Shown: positions 40,358 through 49,748 of the stretch, piece by piece | Layout of the letters: each line of letters starts with the position of its first letter | Numbering within the stretch: the stretch's first letter is position 1 | DNA from: UBA7434 sp042090785 | GTDB lineage: Bacteria > Pseudomonadota > Gammaproteobacteria > Pseudomonadales > UBA7434 | Length of the DNA stretch: 64,000 nt | Reading direction: 5' to 3' | Assembly: GCA_042090785.1 (NCBI GenBank) | Contig: JBELIP010000011.1 | Coordinates: 6,810-70,809 of the forward strand | Notes under the pieces: generated by a model | Databases searched by the model: none | Told to the model about the DNA's origin: nothing | Seen by the model: only the letters and a program-made list of their open reading frames with translations | Position numbers and translations under genes: made by a program

Positions 40358-41323
40358 ATGACTGAACTCTCTGCTGAAACGCTAGCGACAAGCCCCGAAG
40401 TATCTGAATTTCCGGAACAGGCCGCTGCCAAGCCTGGCTTGGCGAGCGATGAGCAGGCGGTTGCTCATGTGCGTGATCAAGCGGCTAAGCCTCGATTGGT
40501 CGAGTTGCGTAACGATATTAGCGCCGCTGAAGCTCCCCAACAGCATACTTTTCCCTTTGCTATTGTGCAGGGCGAAACCGTTACTGAAGTGCCAAGCGAT
40601 TTGTATATCCCACCGGCTGCGCTTGAGGTTTTTCTTGATGCTTTTGAAGGCCCGCTGGATTTACTGTTATACCTCATCAAGAAGCAGAACCTCGATATTC
40701 TTGATATTGACGTTGCTGAATTGACCGAGCAGTACATGCATTACGTGCGCCTAATGAATAGCATGCAGTTTGAGTTGGCTGGCGAGTACTTAGTCATGGC
40801 CGCGATGATGGCGGAAATTAAATCGCGTATGTTGTTGCCGCGTTCACAAGATTTAGAAGAAGATGAAGATGACCCGCGTGCGCAGTTAATTCGTCGTTTA
40901 CAAGAATACGAACGCTTTAAACAAGCCGCCGAGGATATTGAAGCCATGCCGCGTGTTGAGCGCGACATTTTTATTGCCGATGTGCAGCCGCCCGAAGATG
41001 AGCGTGAGCGTCCGCAGCCCGATGTTGATTTAAAAGATTTGTTAATGGCTTTGGGCGATGTGTTGCATCGTGCCGATATGTTTGAAAGCCATAAGGTGCA
41101 TATGGAGCCCCTGTCGACTCGTGAACGCATGGGTAAAGTGTTAGATCAATTGCATGGTGGTGAAGGCTTTGAATCGTTTATAGCCTTTTTTGCGCCAAGC
41201 GAAGGCCGTGCCGGTGTAGTGGTGACTTTTTTAGCTATCATGGAATTAATAAAAGAATCGTTAATAGAAATTGTGCAAACAGAGCCTTTTGCACCGATTC
41301 ATATAAGAGCCAAAACAGCTTAA
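40358..41323 (+). CDS. scpA: Segregation and condensation protein A
   Basis: Kleisin subunit that links SMC heads in the ScpAB-SMC chromosome condensation complex. The 321 residues have a variable N-terminal 90, then FLDAFEGPLDLLLYLIKKQNLDILDIDVAELTEQYM and YLVMAAMMAEIKSRMLLPR. The C-terminal winged domain includes GVVVTFLAIMELIKE. I take ATG 40358, because the sequence before it is a 9-bp repeat. ATG 40289 or TTG 40265 would add up to 31 unconserved residues. It is followed 51 bases later by scpB. Confidence 0.94.
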   Translation: MTELSAETLATSPEVSEFPEQAAAKPGLASDEQAVAHVRDQAAKPRLVELRNDISAAEAPQQHTFPFAIVQGETVTEVPSDLYIPPAALEVFLDAFEGPLDLLLYLIKKQNLDILDIDVAELTEQYMHYVRLMNSMQFELAGEYLVMAAMMAEIKSRMLLPRSQDLEEDEDDPRAQLIRRLQEYERFKQAAEDIEAMPRVERDIFIADVQPPEDERERPQPDVDLKDLLMALGDVLHRADMFESHKVHMEPLSTRERMGKVLDQLHGGEGFESFIAFFAPSEGRAGVVVTFLAIMELIKESLIEIVQTEPFAPIHIRAKTA

Positions 41324-41374
41324 TTAATAGTGTTATTGGTTAATTTAATTATTAGAGCAGAGTATTGAGTTGCA

Positions 41375-42274
41375 ATGAAAATAGAAGATTTACAACTGGT
41401 TAAACGTATTTTTGAGGGTGCATTAATGGCGGCTGAGCGACCACTGCAGCGTCGTGATTTAACCGCCTTATTTGACGACTTAGAAACGCCTGATGATGCG
41501 ATAGTCGATCAGGCACTGGTTGAATTAGATAGCGATTGTGAAGCGCGTGGTTACGAGTTAAAGCGTGTTTCCAGTGGTTATCGTTATCAAGTGAAACAAG
41601 ATTTATCGCGCTGGGTCAATAAATTATGGCAAGAGCGTGCGCCGCGCTACTCGCGTGCATTGTTAGAGACTATGTCATTAGTGGCATACCGTCAGCCAAT
41701 TACGCGTGGTGAAATTGAACAGATTCGTGGTGTTGCAGTAAGCACGCAAATTATAAAAACTTTGTTAGAGCGTGAGTGGATTAAATCGGTTGGCTATCGA
41801 GATGCGCCGGGTCGTCCGGCGATTTATGCCACTACGCGTCAGTTTCTGGATTACTTTAATTTAAAAAGCCTTGACCAATTGCCGCCATTAGCTGAAATTC
41901 GTGATTTAAACACCATTAGCCGTGAGTTAAATATTGAGTTGCCGGTAGAAGCTATTGAGCCAGCTAATGATGAAAATATTGCTGCTGCTGACGATTCTGT
42001 TGAGGTAGCTGCAAGTGCCGACGTTGAGGATTCAAACGTAGAAGATTCAAACATAGAAAGTGCCGATATCGCTGAGACCATTGAAGCCTCGAATGTAGAA
42101 ATGGCCAACCTTGAAACGGGTAATGCCGGCGGAACAGAGGTAGATGCCTTTGCTAGCTGGATAGATGATGAATTGACTGAAGACGATGATGCAGCAAGTG
42201 CTGGCCAACTATCGGATACCAACGAAGTAGAGATGCAGGCATCTGAACAAGCGTCTGGCGAGCTAAAGCTTTAA
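41375..42274 (+). CDS. scpB: Segregation and condensation protein B with acidic tail
   Basis: Partner of ScpA in the condensin-like complex. Residues 1-185 form the two winged-helix domains with the hallmark LLETMSLVAYRQPITRGEIEQIRGV and LLEREWIKSVGYRDAPGRPAIYATTRQFLDYF. After about residue 190 comes a long acidic, Ala/Glu/Asp/Asn-rich tail of about 105 residues. It contains a 15-bp in-frame duplication (VEDSN twice, 42023-42052). The tail is probably disordered. Confidence 0.94.
   Translation: MKIEDLQLVKRIFEGALMAAERPLQRRDLTALFDDLETPDDAIVDQALVELDSDCEARGYELKRVSSGYRYQVKQDLSRWVNKLWQERAPRYSRALLETMSLVAYRQPITRGEIEQIRGVAVSTQIIKTLLEREWIKSVGYRDAPGRPAIYATTRQFLDYFNLKSLDQLPPLAEIRDLNTISRELNIELPVEAIEPANDENIAAADDSVEVAASADVEDSNVEDSNIESADIAETIEASNVEMANLETGNAGGTEVDAFASWIDDELTEDDDAASAGQLSDTNEVEMQASEQASGELKL
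42023..42052 (+). repeat. 15-bp in-frame duplication in the scpB tail
   Basis: GTTGAGGATTCAAAC (42023-42037) and GTAGAAGATTCAAAC (42038-42052) encode VEDSN twice in the acidic tail; a diverged third copy may follow. Confidence 0.75.
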
Positions 42275-42296
42275 CAGTTTAATCCTACAATACAAT

Positions 42297-42322
42297 GCTT
42301 TTGGCTCGCATGAGTCAAAAGC
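42297..42322 (+). promoter_or_regulatory. 11-bp hairpin between scpB and rluB
   Basis: GCTTTTGGCTC (42297-42307) pairs with GAGTCAAAAGC (42312-42322), with one G-U pair across a 4-base loop. No T run follows, so it is probably an intercistronic element rather than a complete terminator. Confidence 0.55.
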
Positions 42323-42359
42323 GTCTTCCTATTTTAATATTGAACAGTAATTTATTCTT

Positions 42360-43181
42360 ATGAGTGAGCGTCTACAAAAAGTGCTTGCGGCCGAAGGTCT
42401 AGGTTCGCGCAGAGAAATTGAACGGTGGATTGAATCTGGCCGAATTGTTGTTAACGGCGAAGTGGCGAAGCTCGGCTTAAAAGTTGAAGTGTCCGATAGC
42501 ATTGAATTGGATGGCAAGCGCGTAAGAGTGGGTGCTAAAAAATCCGAACGTCGAGTCATTATTTATAACAAACCCGAGGGTGAGGTTTCTACTCGCTCGG
42601 ACCCCGAAGGTCGTAAAACGGTTTTTGATCGTTTACCCGTTAGTAAAGGTGAGCGCTGGATTGCCGTTGGCCGTTTAGATATGAACACCAGTGGTTTATT
42701 GTTGTTTACCAATGATGGTGAACTTGCCAATGTATTAATGCACCCCTCTAGTCAAATTGACCGTGAGTATGTAGTGCGCGTTAAAGGTGAAGTGACAGAA
42801 GATACGCTACGTAACTTGCGCGAAGGTGTATTGTTAGAAGATGGTATGGCGCGTTTTACCGATATTCAACCCGGGCGTAATGCCACCGGTGCTAATAGCT
42901 GGTATTACGTGGTATTAATGGAAGGCAAAAACCGCGAAGTACGCCGCTTGTGGGAATCGCAAGAGATACAAGTCAGCCGACTAAAACGCGTGCGTTTTGG
43001 TAATGTTTTTATTCCGTCATCGTTGAAGGCAGGAAAATATACCGAGTTAAGCAAAGAGCAAGTTGCTAGCTTGGCGCAATTAGGTGGTATTGTTGATGCG
43101 CCAGTAGCCATTGCGGATGATACGTTAAGCGACCAATCGCGCCCGGCTAAAAATAAAAAACCACGTAAACCTCGTCAATAA
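42360..43181 (+). CDS. rluB: 23S rRNA pseudouridine(2605) synthase RluB
   Basis: RsuA-family enzyme that makes pseudouridine 2605 in 23S rRNA. An S4 RNA-binding domain (ERLQKVLAAEGLGSRREIERWIESGRIVVNG) occupies residues 2-60. The catalytic domain has GRLDMNTSGLLLFTNDGE with the nucleophilic Asp, HPSSQIDREYVVRVKG and EGKNREVRRLWESQ. The basic C-terminus (NKKPRKPRQ) is typical. It follows scpAB, its usual neighbour. Confidence 0.94.
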   Translation: MSERLQKVLAAEGLGSRREIERWIESGRIVVNGEVAKLGLKVEVSDSIELDGKRVRVGAKKSERRVIIYNKPEGEVSTRSDPEGRKTVFDRLPVSKGERWIAVGRLDMNTSGLLLFTNDGELANVLMHPSSQIDREYVVRVKGEVTEDTLRNLREGVLLEDGMARFTDIQPGRNATGANSWYYVVLMEGKNREVRRLWESQEIQVSRLKRVRFGNVFIPSSLKAGKYTELSKEQVASLAQLGGIVDAPVAIADDTLSDQSRPAKNKKPRKPRQ

Positions 43182-43204
43182 AAAAAACCGCGCAAATCAT
43201 TTAA

Positions 43205-43262
43205 CGTTGTATTGTTAAACATTGTATTGTTAAACATTGCATTGTTAAAAATTGTATTGATA
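43205..43262. repeat. 15-bp tandem repeat, about 3.9 copies, after rluB
   Basis: Units CGTTGTATTGTTAAA, CATTGTATTGTTAAA, CATTGCATTGTTAAA and a partial AATTGTATTGATA run from 43205 to 43262. They fill the gap between the convergent rluB and diguanylate cyclase genes. Confidence 0.88.
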
Positions 43263-43269
43263 GTTCCGC

Positions 43270-44286
43270 TTAAGCAGCCATCGCTACACGATTACGGCCA
43301 GCTTCTTTGGCTTTATAAAGTGCTTTATCGGCACGCTCAATTAACTGCTCTGGATACTCACCCGCGTTACGCTGTGCAACGCCAAATGAGGCTGTAATAT
43401 TGTCAATCACTTGGCCGTCGCTTTTTTTGCGCAGTAACAATTTAGCCAGTAATTGGCGTGTTTGCTCGGCAATAGTTGCGCCGATGTCGGCGTTTCCTTG
43501 AATTAAAAAAGCAAACTCTTCACCACCGTAGCGAGCTGCTAACGCATTGGCAGGGCAGGTCTTGTGCATGACCTTTGCGACACCTTGTAGTACTTTGTCG
43601 CCCATTAAGTGGCCATAGGTATCGTTGAGTTTCTTAAAGTGATCTAAATCCACTAATATTAAAGTGGCATCAGCATCGGCATGCTGAAATAGCTCTACTA
43701 GGCGGCGATCAAATGCACGACGGTTACCTACTTTTGTGAGCGCATCTAAGTAGGCATCTTCTTCACGTTGATCTAACTGTTGTTTTAATGCAGCTATTTC
43801 TTTTTCGGCGGTTTGTAATTGCAATTGAAAATTATTGGCTAAGTGGCTGGCATCTTTTGTCGTTTTAATTAAACTTTTAATAGTTTCTTGAGCATGCGTA
43901 GGATCAGGATCTGCTAGGATTTCGGTTAAGCTGGTTTCAAGAAACTGCGTATAGGTATTGCTTTGGCTTTTTGTATCATTAACGCAGCTTACTAGTTCTT
44001 GTACGACATTGCTTAAAGAATCTTGTAGGTTTTTTTGTAGCGTTATTTCTTCTTTAATAACATGTTTTTTAAATAGCTCGCGGCTTACTACATCGGGGCA
44101 GGTGCCTTTTTCTTTTATGGTGATATCTAACTTTTTATTTAATGCTAAATCTCGATTGGATACGTAGGCATACCAAAGTGCAAAATTACAGGGGTTAGGT
44201 GTAATTTTGTTTTTTATCATCATCGGTAATGCTTGTTTGACATAGCGTGATGCAAGTGTTGTATCTTCTGGAAACTCAAGTGGCAC
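43270..44286 (-). CDS. GGDEF-domain diguanylate cyclase
   Basis: A 338-residue soluble protein that should make cyclic di-GMP. The N-terminal 150 residues (LASRYVKQALPMMIKNKITPNPCNFALWYAYVS) are an uncharacterised helical sensor-like region. A coiled coil (about 152-178) leads into a GGDEF domain with DALTKVGNRRAFDRRL, LVDLDHFKKLNDTYGH and an active GGEEF at 254-258. No RxxD inhibitory site is visible five residues before GGEEF. There are no membrane helices. Confidence 0.93.
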   Translation of the reverse strand: MPLEFPEDTTLASRYVKQALPMMIKNKITPNPCNFALWYAYVSNRDLALNKKLDITIKEKGTCPDVVSRELFKKHVIKEEITLQKNLQDSLSNVVQELVSCVNDTKSQSNTYTQFLETSLTEILADPDPTHAQETIKSLIKTTKDASHLANNFQLQLQTAEKEIAALKQQLDQREEDAYLDALTKVGNRRAFDRRLVELFQHADADATLILVDLDHFKKLNDTYGHLMGDKVLQGVAKVMHKTCPANALAARYGGEEFAFLIQGNADIGATIAEQTRQLLAKLLLRKKSDGQVIDNITASFGVAQRNAGEYPEQLIERADKALYKAKEAGRNRVAMAA

Positions 44287-44550
44287 TGATGTTTGCTCCT
44301 AAATAAAATCGATCTTAGTTATTGGGTAATAGTGATAGATTGAGTATTAATATTTCATGAGTAAGCTTTAATTTAGTTGTGACAAGTGGCGGTTTTTTTT
44401 GCGAACTTCCTTAATTTTTATTGCGTCATGCTCATGATTGTTAAGTCTGGATGAGCATTCCGTTCCTCTGATTCACTTTATAAAGTTTAGTCGCTTTTTA
44501 TTGGCTTGCATTTAGATACAGGCCTGTTTGCATTGAACTTTGTAAAATTT

Positions 44551-44808
44551 TTATTTGAGGGTTTTAGCGATAATGTAAAAAACTTGCATGATTATGGCCC
44601 AGATAAAGGCGCTGGCGGCAATAATAAGAAAGCCAAGCGTGGTAAGTTCCTGCTTTAGTGAGGGTGTCATATTGTTTTCGCACCAATAAACCATGACGTA
44701 GGCCACAAAAAAAACAATAGTGCTTATTGAGAAGTGTTTTAGTCGTCGGAAATCACTTTCGATGATGGCTAATACATTAGCTCGTAGTGATAGCCAGATT
44801 TTTTTCAT
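44551..44808 (-). CDS. Small two-helix membrane protein of unknown function
   Basis: An 85-residue protein with a basic N-terminus (KKIWLSLRANVLAIIESDFRRLKH). Two membrane helices follow (FSISTIVFFVAYVMVYWC and LGFLIIAASAFIWAIIMQVFYII). No family is recognised. It starts 10 bases after the dapE stop on the same strand and is probably co-transcribed with dapE, without implying a shared function. Confidence 0.65.
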   Translation of the reverse strand: MKKIWLSLRANVLAIIESDFRRLKHFSISTIVFFVAYVMVYWCENNMTPSLKQELTTLGFLIIAASAFIWAIIMQVFYIIAKTLK

Positions 44809-44818
44809 CAGGCCTTTG

Positions 44819-45955
44819 CTAGTTTAAAAGACGTTGCATGATAGATTGGTAAATTAAACTCAGCTGGTCAAGCTCGGCCGTATTAACGCGTTCATTAACA
44901 CGGTGAATCGTTTCGTTAACCGGACCTAGTTCAACTAATTGCGCACCCGTTGGTGCAATAAAGCGCCCGTCCGAGGTGCCACCTGCAGTACTCAGTTTAG
45001 TGGTGATTCCAGTGATTTCATTAATGGCCGCCATGCTGGCATCTATTAACTCACCGTGTTCGGTAATAAATGGGTGGCCACTTAATTGCCAGTTAATTTC
45101 ATAATTTAGCTGGTGCTTGTCGAGGATGCTAATAAAGCGTTGTTGAATAGTATCGACGGTTAGTTCGGTAGAAAAGCGAAAGTTGGCGGTAATGTTAAGT
45201 GTGCCAGGAATCACATTGGTTGCACCAGTACCAGCTTGAAGGTTTGAAATTTGAAAGCTAGTCGCAGGGAAAAATGCATTGCCATTATCCCAAACGGTTT
45301 CGCTAAGCTCGACTAAAGCTGGGCCAAAGCGATCAATTGGGTTGTCAGCTAGTTGAGGGTAAGCAACATGGCCTTGAATACCATTAATTGTGAGCGTTAG
45401 CCCGAGTGAGCCACGACGACCGTTTTTAATAACGTCACCTGTGGTGTCTGAGCTTGAGGGTTCGCCAACCACGCACCAACGAATTTTTTCGTTAATGGAT
45501 GCTAGATGTTCCATTACTTTAACGGTGCCATTGGTGGCAATACCTTCTTCGTCGCTGGTAATTAAAAAAGCGAGGCGGTGGGGGTGCTCGGGTTGCGCTT
45601 GAATAAAGTTTTCTGCAGCGGTCACCATGGCGGCGAGGCTACCTTTCATATCGGCTGCGCCACGCCCGCAAAGCATATCGTTATCGATAGTGGGGGTGTA
45701 GGGTGGATGCTGCCATTTGCTTTCATCGCCAGCGGGTACCACATCGGTATGGCCAGCAAAGGCAAGGATGTCACCACTGCTACCATGCACAGCCCAAAAA
45801 TTGTCAACGTCGTCAAAGCGCAGTTTACTGACTTGAAAGCCAATGGCTTCGAGTCGATTAATCATTAACTGCTGGCATCCTGCATCATCAGGAGTAACCG
45901 ATTTGCAGGCGATTAATTGCATGGCGAGGTCGATGGTAGGGGAGTTTACTGACAT
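44819..45955 (-). CDS. dapE: Succinyl-diaminopimelate desuccinylase DapE
   Basis: Zinc enzyme of lysine/diaminopimelate synthesis, releasing LL-DAP from its N-succinyl form in the cytoplasm. The 378 residues have the M20 family metal ligands in FAGHTDVVPAGD and CGRGAADMKGSLAA. The catalytic Glu is in ITSDEEGIATNGTVK, with further ligands in CVVGEPSSS and the final HRVNERVN. The dimerisation domain is in the middle. Length is normal. Confidence 0.95.
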   Translation of the reverse strand: MSVNSPTIDLAMQLIACKSVTPDDAGCQQLMINRLEAIGFQVSKLRFDDVDNFWAVHGSSGDILAFAGHTDVVPAGDESKWQHPPYTPTIDNDMLCGRGAADMKGSLAAMVTAAENFIQAQPEHPHRLAFLITSDEEGIATNGTVKVMEHLASINEKIRWCVVGEPSSSDTTGDVIKNGRRGSLGLTLTINGIQGHVAYPQLADNPIDRFGPALVELSETVWDNGNAFFPATSFQISNLQAGTGATNVIPGTLNITANFRFSTELTVDTIQQRFISILDKHQLNYEINWQLSGHPFITEHGELIDASMAAINEITGITTKLSTAGGTSDGRFIAPTGAQLVELGPVNETIHRVNERVNTAELDQLSLIYQSIMQRLLN

Positions 45956-46155
45956 GTTAGGTTTGGCTCGCTTGTGTTATGAGTGTTACGACTCGGTGTG
46001 ATTGATAGTTTGACGAGTCTATGGCGATAATGATGACTGTTAATTGCTGCTCGCTGCTAATTGTAACTGCATGTTGCTACTAATCAAATAGCGGGAAGGC
46101 TGAGCTGAGAGGCTTTGTTTATAGTAATGCTTTTATTAGACAGTAGCTCTTAGCA

Positions 46156-47058
46156 TTATGATAGCTCTCGCTTTAAGGTAGAGGATAAGTCGTTATCCAT
46201 AAAGTTGTAACCATGTGCCATTAATACCGACGGTGAAACGCGCGCTCCCGTTAGCAGTAAGTGGTCAGCCATTTCGCCAAAGACGAATCGAGCGATGGGT
46301 GCTGGCATGGTGAAAAAAGTCGGTCGATTTAATGCGGCGCCTAAGGTTTTAGTGAAGGTTTTGTTAGTGACGGCCACGGGTGCCACCATATTGACGGCAC
46401 CATAAATACTTTTTTGCGCAATAATAAATTGAATGATTTTTACCGCTTCGTGCAGGCCAATACAGCTCATGTATTGCTGGCCATTACCAAATGCACCACC
46501 TAAACCGAGCTTAAAGGGTAAGAGCATGCGTTGTAATGCGCCGCCATTGGGGCTTAATACAATACCAGTGCGCAGGTGGACGGTCCGTATGCCCTCTGCC
46601 GAAGCTGCGGCGGTTGCTTGTTCCCAGGCGACCGATAAGTCGGCAAGAAAGTTGCTGCCTGCCTTGCTTCGTTCATCAACGATAGTGTCACCCGTGTCAC
46701 CATAAAAACCAATGGCCGAGGCGGAAATGAATAACGCCGGTTTGTGACTAAGCGTGGCTAATTTTGATGCTAATAGTTGCGTCGATTCTATACGGCTTTG
46801 CCAAATTCTAGCTTTGCTATTGGCTGTCCAGCGGCGATCAGCAATGTTTTCGCCGGCCAAATTAATAACTATGTCAATGTTAATTGCGCTATCAAAGCGA
46901 ATAATTTTTTGCTTAGGTTGCCAGAAAAAAGACTGAGGATTAGCAGCGTCTGCAATACTGTCTCGCGATAGAGCATAAACGTTATGACCTGCAGCGGTTA
47001 ATGCGGCGGTAAGTGCGGTGCCTATAAGTCCGGATGCGCCGGTAATTAAAATATTCAT
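46156..47058 (-). CDS. TIGR01777-family NAD-dependent epimerase/dehydratase-like protein
   Basis: A 300-residue extended-SDR protein starting MNILITGASGLIGTALTAAL (Rossmann motif). It has INLAGENIADRRWT, FISASAIGFYGDTGD, FLADLSVAWEQATAAA and a C-terminal DUF1731-like end (MLAHGYNF-type MAHGYNFMDND). This is the YfcH/SulA-homologue family, named after a wrongly inferred cell-division role; substrate unknown. It is unusual only in being separated from dapE by 200 bases with no recognised feature. Confidence 0.92.
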   Translation of the reverse strand: MNILITGASGLIGTALTAALTAAGHNVYALSRDSIADAANPQSFFWQPKQKIIRFDSAINIDIVINLAGENIADRRWTANSKARIWQSRIESTQLLASKLATLSHKPALFISASAIGFYGDTGDTIVDERSKAGSNFLADLSVAWEQATAAASAEGIRTVHLRTGIVLSPNGGALQRMLLPFKLGLGGAFGNGQQYMSCIGLHEAVKIIQFIIAQKSIYGAVNMVAPVAVTNKTFTKTLGAALNRPTFFTMPAPIARFVFGEMADHLLLTGARVSPSVLMAHGYNFMDNDLSSTLKRELS

Positions 47059-47139
47059 ATAAATGATATCTTATGTTTTTGTATGTTGGCTGTCTATGAT
47101 CTATTGATTAATACGCTTTTAATTATTGTTTGTTTTTAG

Positions 47140-47589
47140 CTAGTGTTTATTTTGTGTGAGCAGCTTATCTAAATTATTCGCAAAGGCTTGTCGTTCGCTT
47201 TGTCCTAATGGTGGTGGTCCGCCGGTATTAACACCGCTGGACCTCAAGGTGTCCATAAAGTCTCGCATATTGAGGCGCGCTTTAATATTATCAGTAGTAT
47301 ACAGTTCGCCGCGTGGGTTTAACGCTTGAGCTCCTTTTTCTATCACTTCTGCGGCTAGCGGGATGTCGGCGGTAATGACTAAATCTCCGGCATCGAGCCG
47401 CTTAACGATTTCGTTATCGGCAACATCAAAGCCGGCAGGGACTTGTAGCATATGAATATGCGGCGACGGTGGGATACTTAGTGATTGGTTGGCGACTAAA
47501 GTCGTGGTTATATGGCGGCGTTCGGCAGCGCGAAATAAAATATCTTTAATCACCCCTGGGCAGGCGTCAGCATCGACCCATATTTTCAT
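47140..47589 (-). CDS. YaiI/YqxD family protein (DUF188)
   Basis: A 149-residue protein with the family motifs MKIWVDADACPGVIKDILFRAAERR and VPAGFDVADNEIVKRLDAGDLVITADIPLAAEVIEKGA. It also has NPRGELYTTDNI and SGVNTGGPPPLGQSERQAFANNLD. The conserved acidic residues suggest a PIN/NYN-type nuclease fold, but the function is unproven. It lies 34 bases downstream of the degS-like gene. Confidence 0.92.
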   Translation of the reverse strand: MKIWVDADACPGVIKDILFRAAERRHITTTLVANQSLSIPPSPHIHMLQVPAGFDVADNEIVKRLDAGDLVITADIPLAAEVIEKGAQALNPRGELYTTDNIKARLNMRDFMDTLRSSGVNTGGPPPLGQSERQAFANNLDKLLTQNKH

Positions 47590-47623
47590 TTTTATTAATC
47601 GCTATTTTATTTATAGTGTTTTA

Positions 47624-48778
47624 TTAGTGGTCAGGGTTACTTGGCCGTAAGCCAATTTCGACTAAAAAGCGTTGTTCTTCGCCTTTGCGTACGACGTTAA
47701 TACTAATCATTGTACCTGGTTTAGTTTGTGCAATTTTATGCATGCCCACATTGCCATTACCCACACTGCTATTATCAATATGAGTGATGATATCACCTAT
47801 TTTTAAACCGGCTTTATCTGCGGGACCATTCGCTTCAATGTTGGTAAGCACTAGTCCGCGTAAACCATTTAGATTAAATGCTTCTGCAACACTGGGGGTG
47901 ATTTCTTCGGCGCTTATGCCTAGCCATCCTCTAACGACTTTGCCATGTTCGACTATGTTTTCGAAAACGTAGGATGCAATATCAACAGGAATTGCAAAGC
48001 CAATACCGTTAGAGCCACCTGTTTTTGAATACAGCCCACTGTTAATGCCAATTAATTGGCCATAGGCATTAATAAGTGCGCCGCCGGAGTTGCCAATATT
48101 AATGGCAGCGTCGGTTTGAATATAATTTTCGTAGGTATTAATTTGTAAACCATAGCGACCGGTAGCTGACACAATGCCTTGTGTGACTGTTTGGCCTATG
48201 CCGTAGGGGTTGCCAATAGCTAATACTATATCGCCAATGCGAACGGCTGTAGCATCGGCAAAAATGGCAGGTGCTAAATTGTCGAGATCAATTTTGAGGA
48301 CAGCAAGATCGGTGGGGGCATCAGAGCCAATAACGGTTGCTAGTCGTTCGCGGCCATCGGCAAGTAAAACGCGAATTCGATCGGCTTCGTCGATAACATG
48401 GTTGTTAGTGAGGACGTAGCCATCGGTACTAATAATAACGCCAGACCCTAAGCTGCGTTCAACTTTGTCACGCTGTCGAATACCATTGTTATGGAGGAAG
48501 CGTTTGAAAATGGGGTCTTTTAATAGTGGGTGATTTTTTGTCGGCACACTTCGGCTGGTATAAATATTGACAACCGCGGGCAGGGCAACTTGAACGGCAT
48601 CGGCATAGCTAGTAACAAAGGGTATAGCGGTTTGGGACGAGGGGTTTCCGGTTAATGGTAGTGGCGCACGATTAAGCTGTAATAAAAAGGCAGCAAGCAA
48701 TAGGCCGGTTAAGATTGGCCAAATATAATTGAGGTTAAGGCGTTGCCAGCGTGATGGTGATGGTCGGTTAGTGCTCAA
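47624..48778 (-). CDS. DegS/AlgW-type membrane-anchored serine protease
   Basis: A 384-residue protein with one N-terminal membrane anchor (YIWPILTGLLLAAFLL, about 19-34), a trypsin-like domain and one PDZ domain (about 280-375). The triad is His127 (LTNNHVID), Asp157 (PTDLAVLKID) and Ser231 (IGNSGGALIN). A single PDZ plus the anchor marks the DegS/AlgW group, which cuts anti-sigma factor RseA/MucA when misfolded porins bind the PDZ, starting the sigma-E response. It is divergent from the Nif3-like gene. Confidence 0.92.
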   Translation of the reverse strand: MSTNRPSPSRWQRLNLNYIWPILTGLLLAAFLLQLNRAPLPLTGNPSSQTAIPFVTSYADAVQVALPAVVNIYTSRSVPTKNHPLLKDPIFKRFLHNNGIRQRDKVERSLGSGVIISTDGYVLTNNHVIDEADRIRVLLADGRERLATVIGSDAPTDLAVLKIDLDNLAPAIFADATAVRIGDIVLAIGNPYGIGQTVTQGIVSATGRYGLQINTYENYIQTDAAINIGNSGGALINAYGQLIGINSGLYSKTGGSNGIGFAIPVDIASYVFENIVEHGKVVRGWLGISAEEITPSVAEAFNLNGLRGLVLTNIEANGPADKAGLKIGDIITHIDNSSVGNGNVGMHKIAQTKPGTMISINVVRKGEEQRFLVEIGLRPSNPDH

Positions 48779-48935
48779 AGCTAAATGCCCTCGTGCGCTT
48801 TTATACGATTAGTATAAAATGTCGTATTCGCTTAGTAATCCATTATTAGGGTGATTATACCGCGGAATATTTTAATTATTCAAAATATGTTGCAGGTGTA
48901 GTTGTTTATTCACCCTATTCAGTAGAGGTTTTTAC

Positions 48936-49691
48936 ATGATTTTATTATCGGAGCTTGTTGACGATATCAATGCATTATTGGTCATTGATAACATTCAAGA
49001 TTATTGCCCCAATGGCTTGCAGGTTGAGGGTGCTAATAAAGTGGCGACTATGGTGACAGGAGTGACGGCGAGCCAAGCGTTAATTGATCATGCTGTGGCA
49101 ATAAATGCCGATGCTCTTTTGGTTCATCATGGTTACTTTTGGAAGAATGAAGCACCGCAAATTGTTGGTATTAAAAAACAGCGTATTGCTCGCTTGTTAG
49201 AAAACAATATTAGTTTGTTGGCCTATCATTTGCCGCTCGATCTACATGCTGAGCTTGGTAATAATGTGCAGCTGGCCAAGGTGTTAGGTTGGCAGCCTGA
49301 TGCACTGGTTAACCTTGATGAGTTACCGCCTTTGATTCGGACCGCTACATTGCCAAATGCTTGTGAGGGGGTTGCGCTCGCAAAGCATCTTGCACAGTGC
49401 TTGCAGCGCGAGCCATTACATATTCCTGCTAATAGAACAATTAAGCGTGTTGCTTGGTGTACAGGTGCTGCACAGTCATCATTACTAACAGCTGTTGAGA
49501 TGGGTGTTGATGCTTATATTACGGGTGAGGTGTCTGAGACAACGGTGCATGAGGCGCGCGAATCGGGTATTCACTTTTTTGCTGCAGGGCATCATGCAAC
49601 TGAACGTTATGGTGTTAAGGCCTTGGGCGAAGCCTTGGCGGATAAGTGGAATATAGAATGCCACTTTGTCGATTGTGATAATCCAGTTTAG
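48936..49691 (+). CDS. Nif3-like dinuclear metal-centre protein (YbgI)
   Basis: A 251-residue protein of the NIF3/DUF34 family. It has LVHHGYFWKNE with metal-binding His residues, LAYHLPLDLHAELGNNVQLAKVLGW and CTGAAQSSLLTAVEMGVDAYITGEVSETTVHEARE. The late HHATERYGVKALG block supplies more ligands. These proteins form hexameric rings with two metals per subunit; a GTP cyclohydrolase-like or nucleotide-related role has been proposed. GAGG lies 9 bases before the ATG. Confidence 0.93.
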   Translation: MILLSELVDDINALLVIDNIQDYCPNGLQVEGANKVATMVTGVTASQALIDHAVAINADALLVHHGYFWKNEAPQIVGIKKQRIARLLENNISLLAYHLPLDLHAELGNNVQLAKVLGWQPDALVNLDELPPLIRTATLPNACEGVALAKHLAQCLQREPLHIPANRTIKRVAWCTGAAQSSLLTAVEMGVDAYITGEVSETTVHEARESGIHFFAAGHHATERYGVKALGEALADKWNIECHFVDCDNPV

Positions 49692-49748
49692 CTATGAATC
49701 CGTATCAGTGTGATTGATATTATTGTGATTAAAAATATTAGGATGTAA

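Noticed and set aside
40307..43262. CRISPR array from the repeated units
   Set aside because: The units are directly adjacent 9-15 bp repeats without spacers, and no cas genes are present.
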